Source of the DNA: Melitaea cinxia
Taxonomy: Eukaryota; Arthropoda; Insecta; Lepidoptera; Nymphalidae
Assembly (NCBI RefSeq): GCF_905220565.1
Contig: NC_059408.1
Span: forward strand, 12,710,508-12,774,507
Length of the DNA: 64,000 nt
Reading direction: 5' to 3'
The notes under the pieces are model-generated. The model made no database searches. It saw only the letters and a program-made list of their open reading frames with translations, and was not told the origin of the DNA. Below, one piece after another: positions 56,686-64,000 of this stretch. A program made the translations under genes and the position numbers. Each line of letters starts with the position of its first letter. Position 1 is the first letter of the stretch.

Positions 56686-56900
56686 AAAGGACTTGCTGAC
56701 CGCGCAAACGTTGTTTTACCATATATTTTATTAACCCCCTTAATCCCCGCCCCTTATAACTTAGGTGTATGAAAAAGAGACGTTAGTTGATTCTCAGACC
56801 TACCCTATATGTACACATAATTTCATAAAAATCCGTCCAGCCGTTTCGGAGGAGTATGGTAATTAACATTGTGACACGAGAATTTTATATATAAGAAATA
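56686..56900 (-). mobile_element. Helitron-like element
   Basis: GACTTGCTGACCGCGCAAAC at its 3' side and GTGACACGAGAATTTTATAT at its 5' side, with CCAGCCGTTTCGGAGGAGTA inside. Same subfamily as 20704 and 43378. Confidence 0.6.
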
Positions 56901-57077
56901 TTGGCGAATCCAATGCCGGAAGAAGCCAAGATAATTTATAGTTTTAAATTAAAATAGAAATTAAGAATAGATATGTTCTTGAATTGTCCATTGTGATGGC
57001 ATTGTTGGACTGACATCAAAATAGAAAAAAAATACGCCCTAGTAAATACGGGAGTATTACTAGAGTACTAGGAATAA

Positions 57078-57190
57078 TAAGTATGGCTCACCATGGCAAT
57101 TATCGTAGCTTATAGACGTACCAACACCAGAGACATCGCAAGCGCGTTGACGACCCTATTCCCCAATTCCAGGAGCATTCAAGATTAAAT
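57078..57190 (+). repeat. Family A fragment
   Basis: GTATGGCTCACCATGGCAAT, ATCGTAGCTTATAGACG, ATCGCAAGCGCGTTGACGAC and a CAATTCCAGGAGC block. It is degenerate and truncated. Confidence 0.6.
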
Positions 57191-58600
57191 TCACATGGGC
57201 AATATTGTAACCCTGACATTTATACTAATTTAGCTCCAAACTTAATCGTTCAACCCTCGTTTTTGAATTTACTTCATTTATATTATTTGTCTTAATTTCA
57301 GGCATCCTATTATACCAATAGGTGCTAAAAATTAACTAAGTAATATTTCCCCTGGCAGCCAAAGTGATAGTACTCCGTTGACATCCTCGAGACCAGAAAC
57401 TGATGAACTGTTTACGGAAATAAATATTTGGAAATGAAAAAAAAAACCTTTTTTAAAATGAGGGTAGGCGTATTTACTATTCTCCGTAAAAGAAATCTTG
57501 TCTATGTTTCAAATTCTAAAGGATTGATACATTTATTTGTATTAGTGAAACTTCTGAAAACTCGTAGAAAGGTTGGGAAAGATTGAAAAGGAAAGGCCGT
57601 TGCGATGTTTTCTATCGACCTCGTAAAAAAGGTTTTGAGCACCATACAAAACGTATCGCTTACGAGTTTTGAGCAGTAATGTAGTCTATCTCATTCTTTC
57701 CAATACATTTATATATGTGGTTCCTTTTTCATCGCGAAACATTTTTCGTTTCATCGAATTTCAATTCACAACGATTTTAAAGAACTTTTCCTTAAAAAAA
57801 AAAACTAACCCTAATAGCTTTCTGCCTGGTATTATTGCTGTAACGATAAATTCACAATAAATTCAATATTGATTACAGGATAAACACGTATAAATACCTA
57901 TCAACTTAACCCCTTCGTAACAGAATCCCGAAGCCCTGCCGCGACATAATTACTAACTCATTAGTGTCATGACATTGTGTCAGCGTTCGACTCTGTTCGC
58001 CACGTTCATTATGTAGCGCGAATACCCAGAATTACAATTAATTTGCGGGAATTTCTCATAAATTTGCTTTACTTTCAGTGTCCATATTATAGTGGTAGGA
58101 TCAAAAACTATTATTTATATTAAAAAAAATTAAATTTGTTGATGTTTTCATTTTAAATTAAATAAATTTTGAAGAAATTTCTGATCACTAGACTTTGTTC
58201 TCGGTTTTACCCTTTCCTCATATATCTGTATCATAAGACAAGTGTCAGCCTATATCTCCCTAAATGCTACATGTATGTCCCAAAAATATTGATTTATTTT
58301 AATACACAAACATCGGACATAATATTTTTCTGTGTATATAATTATACTGTTTACGTTAAATAAACGAAACATGGTAATTTTATACGAAGGGGTGTAGAAA
58401 CATCGTTTGTTTTCATATTGGGGTAAAAAGAACCCTAAAAAACCTGCACGAACAACAACCGACCCCAAAAAGGGTTGGCTATCTAAAGACATGTAATGTT
58501 ATCTAAACCTTCATTAACGACTTTAATTACTGCAACGCATGTTTAATTATTCCATTTTCAATTGTATAAATGAAAATTGTTTTATCGAGATAAGACACAG
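57191..58600. other. AT-rich intergenic DNA
   Basis: No gene or repeat family recognised; open frames are short and unremarkable. Confidence 0.4.
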
Positions 58601-58614
58601 AAGGATAAACCCTG

Positions 58615-58855
58615 CTCTAATTCTGGTGCAGCCCTTCTGGTGAAGAAGGTCAACCTTACAGAAGACCCCTGATTAATAATACTGCTTTCAAATAGTGTTG
58701 TTTCTTGTAGTGAGTAAGAGAGCTCCTGGGGCTGATCAGGGTTAGGGTCGGCAATGTGCTTGCGATGGTTCTGGTAAGCAGGCGTTTGTAGGCTACGGTA
58801 ACCGTTTACTATCGGATGGTCCGTACGTTTTTCTTTTCTGACCTAGTCATTTAAA
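58615..58855 (-). repeat. Interspersed repeat, family A
   Basis: Reverse copy: AACCTTACAGAAGACCCCTG, GTGAGTAAGAGAGCTCCTGG, GGGTCGGCAATGTGCTTGCG, GTAGGCTACGGTAACCG and a GACCTAGTCA end. Confidence 0.7.
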
Positions 58856-60499
58856 AAGGTTGAAATTAAAAATGATATACTGACGATTAATTAAAGATTT
58901 GTCTGCACTCTGTATTGAATGTATGCTGAAGTTACCGGTATTATCTGTTTTGTAGGGTAGTTACCCAATAAATACTTTTATCGTTCAAATTTTTATCTCT
59001 GATAATTTTATAAGTTTGTATTGATTGTAATTTCATTAGATTGTATCTTTCGTATTGTGATTATTATTTGTTGAAGTACCGAAAGAGCATAAAGATGGAG
59101 ACACCATCTTCCGAATAGTTACTACTAATTTTCTGATGGGTCTGTCACCATCTTTGTCATGTATTGGTGGGATTGTTGTCCTATTAAATATGATAATTTT
59201 TAGTAAAGAAGCGGTTATTGTTTAATTATTGTGCGGCCAACGTTGCTATTCGATAAGTGGCGTATAAGTGATTAGTGTAATAACGTATTCAATGTAGTTA
59301 AAAGTGTGTATTGTTAATGAACAACTAAAGATTTGAAGTGAGAAATAAGTGTTTCGTTAAGTGTTCTTAGTCGTGTTCTACAATATAAACCCATTTGTGA
59401 ATTAGGCGTCTTCGCCATCCAGTGTTTCATTTATGATCTTTCGTATTCACTTAATGCTTTTGTTTGTCAAACATCGTAGTGTTAATGCTTCAGTTGATAA
59501 CAGAGGAGTTTAGACTGCTTAATGTTTTTGCATCAAGAGTTTTCACAAAGCATAGAATAAAGTCATTACCTTAAAACAAAGAAAACGAATAATGAACTTG
59601 TAATAACAGTGTATGCTAAGACATCAGATTAAGAACTGGCAACGCGCCTGCAACTCCTCGCACGAAGCAGATGTCGCTGTTGTTTGCTCATTTGTCCACC
59701 TGTATAAAGACAAAAAAAATAACTTTCTAGTAATAAAAATTTTCATTTTCAATCAAAATAGTATATCGTATCAAATAGTAGACATTAAAAAGAAAATAAA
59801 AACGTCCAATACACATAAAAAGCTATTAAATTTACCATCAAACGAGATCTAACCGTTAACAATAAATCTTCATCCGTCGCATACGAAAACAATAAAACCG
59901 AAATTCTCCTAAACCATGTTTTTGACGTAACGAAGATAGATTTTTTTGACAGGAACCGAACCGTATTCATTTTATTATTCATGCAGTGAACAAAGCTATA
60001 ATAGGAATCAATGTGATGGAACAGATTTTATTTCTTTTTAAACCTTTTTTACTGTTCAACGGACGATCGGGAATATGCTTATAAAAAAAGTGAACTGACT
60101 TTAATGACATTTTAATTTGGTACCTTAAATACGTTAAAAAAGGAATAATGTTTTTAAATATTAAGTAATTGAATTTATTCTATTTTTAACAAAACCTGTG
60201 TTCGTGTTACAGTGTATATAACAGAAGATGTTTGTTTTTTCCAATAAATCGTTATCTGTAATTTTAGTTTCGAATTTTAAATACTTGTATAGTAAGTAAT
60301 CCTTAATCTTATTAAAAAATTCGATTGGAAATTTAGTGCGAGGTTGACCGATAAAAGACGCCTATTTTTACTATCCTATAATAGTTTTATTATATTAATT
60401 TTTTAAATATTCTAAATATAATATTACAAATTTTAATAAATCGAGCCGCGTTCGCACTTCAGATACTTTTATAGTGCTTAATGTAATACAAAACTATAT
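58856..60499. other. AT-rich intergenic DNA
   Basis: No gene recognised. A 79-codon frame at 59613-59852 lacks any motif. Confidence 0.4.
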
Positions 60500-60600
60500 A
60501 ATGTACTCGTAAAGTACAAACGGACGGAAATCGAACCCATAGCTCACGGAGCAGACAGCAGGGCCTATAAACTGCGCCAACGGGCCAGTCAATCTATTAT
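60500..60600 (-). mobile_element. tRNA-derived SINE head, family G
   Basis: On the - strand GGCCCGTTGGCGCAGTTTAT and GGGTTCGATTTCCGTCCG give box A- and box B-like regions, as in 9536-9790. Only the head is recognisable. Confidence 0.6.
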
Positions 60601-61223
60601 ATCTTGTCCTAACGTCACAGTTCAAAAAACCGAACGAAACAGATGATATTATATTGACATTGAATCGTAACAATACCTTGATCTGCAGTTAACACTAATT
60701 AATATACGTCGTTACAGTAAGACAATTATAACGTACCTAGGACAACGACATTAAATTATTTTTAGCCACCTTTGATGTATCTCTGTTTATTGACCTGGGA
60801 CCAGTACCGATTCGTTGTTTGTTTAATTAGATTTATCCGCATACTTCGAAATACATCCATAAATACTTGAATGAACGTAATTTATTATTATCTTTTTGAT
60901 ATCAGTAACTATTTTTAGATGCAAAGGTTTTTGTGATGTACTAGTTGATCTGGCAAACTTGTAGGTAATTTTTTTTCTGTACAAACCTTACCACAAAAAA
61001 GTATTAACCACTCTGCTACAGTCATTCGAATGTTATGCGTGTACGAGCAATTCGGAAATTCATCTTTATTTCCATCGATGTTAATCATCAATGACAAATG
61101 ACAAATTAAAATACAACAGGAGTTAATGATCAAAACTTGTCATGCCCTTTTTCGACATGTGTATATTATGTACGGCTATTTTATGAACAAAAAAGGCTCT
61201 CTATTCGATTTTATTTTTTTTTT
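60601..61223. other. AT-rich intergenic DNA
   Basis: No recognisable feature. Confidence 0.4.
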
Positions 61224-61422
61224 AAGTTGAGAGGGAGATATAATTTAGAGAAGATAGAAAAAGAGAGAGGTACGTTTCGTATATTACTAGCAAAGGGAGA
61301 GGTACGGGCCCACATTTTCTTTCTGTCTTTCTTATAATTTGAATTATTACTATACACATACATACAGATGGATCTAAAGAAGTTTTACTTCAGTCGTGTA
61401 GTCAAAAGCACACACGTTTTTT
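61224..61422 (+). mobile_element. Family F MITE-like element
   Basis: TTGAGAGGGAGATATAATTT start region and TAAAGAAGTTTTACTTCAGT CGTGT-type end (about 61376). The left inverted repeat is lost. Confidence 0.55.
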
Positions 61423-61740
61423 TGTCTCTCACAACATTTTACCGGGAGCACAGATTTTGATGATTCATTTTGCATTCGAAAGTTGGTATTTGTCATGTGA
61501 TCCTATTTAAATTTAATCAAAATCTCACAAATAGTATTTTAATACATATGCAATTGAAAGCTTCATGTTTATCATTTTATATACGTAAAATTCTATACAC
61601 AAATCGCGTTTAAATTTAATAAGGTTAGATTTGTTACGTCACATTACTTTTGCTTTGAGTTTCTTCTTTCTCAAGAATAATAAACAGAAAACAGTTCTAT
61701 CACATTTACTCGCTCCAAATTTACATTAAAAAGATATCTT
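61423..61740. other. AT-rich intergenic DNA
   Basis: A possible family E trace (ACCGGGAGCACAGATTTTGA TGATT-like) but no termini. Confidence 0.35.
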
Positions 61741-61905
61741 TCATCATCATCATTACAGCCTATACAGTCCACTGCTGGACATAGGCCTCCACAAGTTTAC
61801 GCCAAAAATAACGTGAACTCATGTTTTTTGCCCGTAGTCACCACGCTGGGCAGGCGGGTTGGTGACCGCAGTACTGGCTTTGTCGCACCAAAGACGCTGG
61901 AAAAG
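61741..61905 (-). mobile_element. LINE family C 3' end, truncated
   Basis: TCATCATCATCATTACAGCC, CACTGCTGGACATAGGCCTC and GCGGGTTGGTGACCGCAGTA, then an abrupt end inside ACGCTGG. Its tandem-repeat tail is at the left, so it reads on the - strand. Confidence 0.72.
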
Positions 61906-62477
61906 ATATCTTTGAAAGGCAATTATTTTATTTTTTTATATTTGTGTGAAAATTGATGAACAAACTATTAATCTGTTCTTCTTGTTACCGACGTAGCGAA
62001 ATACTTTGCTGCTTTTGGTAATTCTAAAAGCTTTCTGATTATATATTTCTTATTAAATAAATTTTTAAAATCGTTTTAAGTACGTAAAAAGTTTATAAAT
62101 TACGAAATGTAAATACTTACTCTTGTATAAGTGATAACATATGAATGTCCTTTGGTAGCCTCAGAGGGTCCTTTTTCGAAACCTTTTAAAGGATGAAGCA
62201 AGGGACAAAAGTTTGTAGCGAATAAAATTCCAACAAGAAATAAAAGTTAAATACCGGGTTTTGCAAATAATGTTTCCACATTATATTGGGGAGATCCACA
62301 TGTAGGGGAGTAAAATCAGTAGTTTAATACTTGACACACACTTTGACTGTTACTGTTATTAGTTTTAGTAAGTCGGTTAACAGGATTTATCTTAATTAAA
62401 TGGCCGAAAACAAAGTTGAAAAAAAATATTACTTCATCATATATTTGGTTGTTGTTACTACTTGTACAAATTATCAC
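61906..62477. other. AT-rich intergenic DNA
   Basis: No recognisable feature. Confidence 0.4.
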
Positions 62478-62745
62478 TTCAGCCTGTGGCAGTCCACTGC
62501 TGGACATAGGCCTCCCCAAGTTCGCGCCAGACATCTGGTTTTCCGCAATTCTCATCCAGCCTACACCGGCAATCTTACGTAGATCGTCGGTCCAACGGGC
62601 TGGAGGACGTCCCACACTGCGTTTGCCAAGACGCGGTCTCCACTCCAGGACCCGTCTAATCCAACGGCTATCGGTCCTGCGACACAGATGACCAGCCCAC
62701 TGCCACTTCAACTTGCTAATTCTGTGCGCTATATCACACATTATA
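62478..62745 (-). mobile_element. RTE-clade LINE ORF C-terminus and 3' tail
   Basis: The - strand frame encodes RISKLKWQWAGHLCRR, VLEWRPRLGKRSVGRPPARW and DDLRKIAGVGWMRIAENQ, the conserved C-terminal signature of RTE-type LINE reverse transcriptases (W-A-G-H, then W-R-P-R, G-R-P and R-W-x-D-D). It ends in the GGCCTATGTCCAGCAGTGGA tail. The copy is 5'-truncated. Confidence 0.82.
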
Positions 62746-62885
62746 TATGTACAAATTATATACACCTCAAATGTACTGGAACTTACTATGAAGTCGAAGT
62801 CCCTCTAATCTCTCTAAATCTCTAAGTCTAATTGAGTATCCTCGAAGTATGTTAGAAATGACTTTTTGTCACAAATGAGTCAGTC

Positions 62886-63060
62886 AGTCAGCTCAGCCTA
62901 TTGCAGTCCACTGCTGGACATAGGCCTCCCCAAGCTCGCGCCAGACATCCCGGTTTTCCGCAATCCTCATCCAGCCTACACCGGCAATCTTACGTAGATC
63001 GTCGGTCCAACGTGCCGGAGGACGTCCCACACTGTGTTTGCCAAGACGCGGTCTCCATTC
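62886..63060 (-). mobile_element. RTE-clade LINE 3' end, second copy
   Basis: Encodes VEWRPRLGKHSVGRPPARW, DDLRKIAGVGWMRIAENRD and a WRELGEAYVQQWTAIG ending, then the shared tail and a (TGAC)n run at 62876-62892. It is closely related to 62478-62745 but shorter at the 5' end. Confidence 0.8.
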
Positions 63061-63725
63061 CACAAATGAGAAGGTTGAGGTAAAATCACTCGGTAGCATA
63101 TAATAAAATAAATTTTAAACTTTGTAGAAAATCAGAACTTTTCTTTGAAGTGACAACAGAAAGTCGAAAATTAATATTTTGTTTAATCCGTAACACGGGT
63201 TTTGCTCAAAGGGATGGATGGTTACAAAGGAACGATAAAGCGTTTGTCACATAGAATATTTGGATACAAGTGGGACGTACGGGATTTCCTGTTTCATTGT
63301 GGATCCCTGTCACTATTGTACATATATTCCAATGATTTTCCCTCAAGGCTTTCTTCATTTTATGTGAGAATTGGGCCATCTAACTAGGGACCTTATTGTT
63401 GATTAGAAGAATAGAGCAGTTTCATGCACGCTTACAGAATGTCGTGTCACGTTTGTTGCTTCGTATTAAAGACTTAATCAACAAGTGCAATAAATAAGTG
63501 TATGCAATGAAAAAAAGTAAACGCAAAGCTTTAGTATATTCGTATGATTATATTCCTATCGTTCGTCATCGTCGACGTATTCCTATCGTTACTTACTTAA
63601 ATATTTATTGCCTTTTATTTCAATGCGGTTTGTAAATAAAATCTTAATTTTCTTTTCTCTTGAATGCCTAGTTTATATAAAAAAGGTTTAATTATATATA
63701 TTTTTTTTTAGTAATTAAACTAATA
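63061..63725. other. AT-rich intergenic DNA
   Basis: No recognisable feature. Confidence 0.4.
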
Positions 63726-63983
63726 CCACCTTGTTCCAATACCACCTTGGAACTTATTAAGCCGACCGATGGCGGGATAACCATCCAACTGCTGGCTTTG
63801 AAATACACAGGCCGAAAACGGGCAGCAGCGTCTTCGGTGCGACAAAGCCAGCCTTGCGGTCACCAACCCGCCTGCCCAGCGTGGTGACTATGGGCAACAC
63901 ACATGAGTTCGCGCCATTTTTGGTGCGAACTTGTGGAGGCCTATGTTCAGCGGTGGACTGCAATAGACTGAAATGATGATGAA
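63726..63983 (+). mobile_element. LINE 3'-end repeat, family C
   Basis: CCACCTTGGAACTTATTAAG, CGACCGATGGCGGGATAACC, CAGCAGCGTCTTCGGTGCGA, then GGCCTATGTTCAGCGGTGGA and a GATGATGA tail. It matches 7232-7580 from its middle onward. Confidence 0.75.
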
Positions 63984-64000
63984 TTAAACTAATATACATA

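Overview
The window looks like nuclear DNA from a moth or butterfly (Lepidoptera). It is AT-rich, its genes have introns, and it is packed with repeat families typical of that order: Helitron-like elements ending in CTAGT, tRNA-derived SINEs with A and B boxes, RTE- and R1-clade LINE 3' ends, and short inverted-repeat elements. This assignment rests on repeat style and gene content, not on a database search.

Only two host genes can be assembled with confidence, and both lie in the first 16 kb. They face each other tail to tail, with 147 bp between their stop codons. The + strand gene (1521-10904, five coding exons, 521 codons before the stop) encodes a SET/MYND methyltransferase-family protein of the arthropod SmydA type. 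The - strand gene (15456 down to 11052, six exons, 298 codons) encodes a secreted trypsin-like serine protease. Splice phases agree across every junction of both genes. The products have no obvious shared pathway, so their adjacency is probably incidental.

The 4.6-kb third intron of the SMYD gene holds about 830 bp of an 8-bp minisatellite, two Helitron-like elements (one split by a LINE tail) and a GC-rich inverted-repeat element. From about 16 to 34 kb there is no recognisable gene, only scattered repeats in AT-rich DNA. At 33.9-37.0 kb lies an LTR retrotransposon of the Ty3 type with both LTRs and a 4-bp target duplication. It has lost gag, protease and most of reverse transcriptase, keeps RNase H and integrase with three nonsense codons, and carries a proline-rich coding minisatellite.

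From 37 to 51 kb the window is a repeat mosaic: three R1-clade LINE tails, a 3.1-kb Helitron-like array of ~280-bp units with another element inserted in it, and a tandem pair of tRNA-like elements with inverted-repeat ends. From 51 to 64 kb it is mostly unannotatable AT-rich DNA with scattered short elements, ending in RTE-clade LINE tails. I found no CRISPR array, operon or other prokaryote-type system, and no clear case of a wholly new biological system. The best candidates for a second look are the tRNA-like inverted-repeat pair at 48.4-48.9 kb, the broken Ty3 element, and the 3' tail shared by SINE and LINE families.
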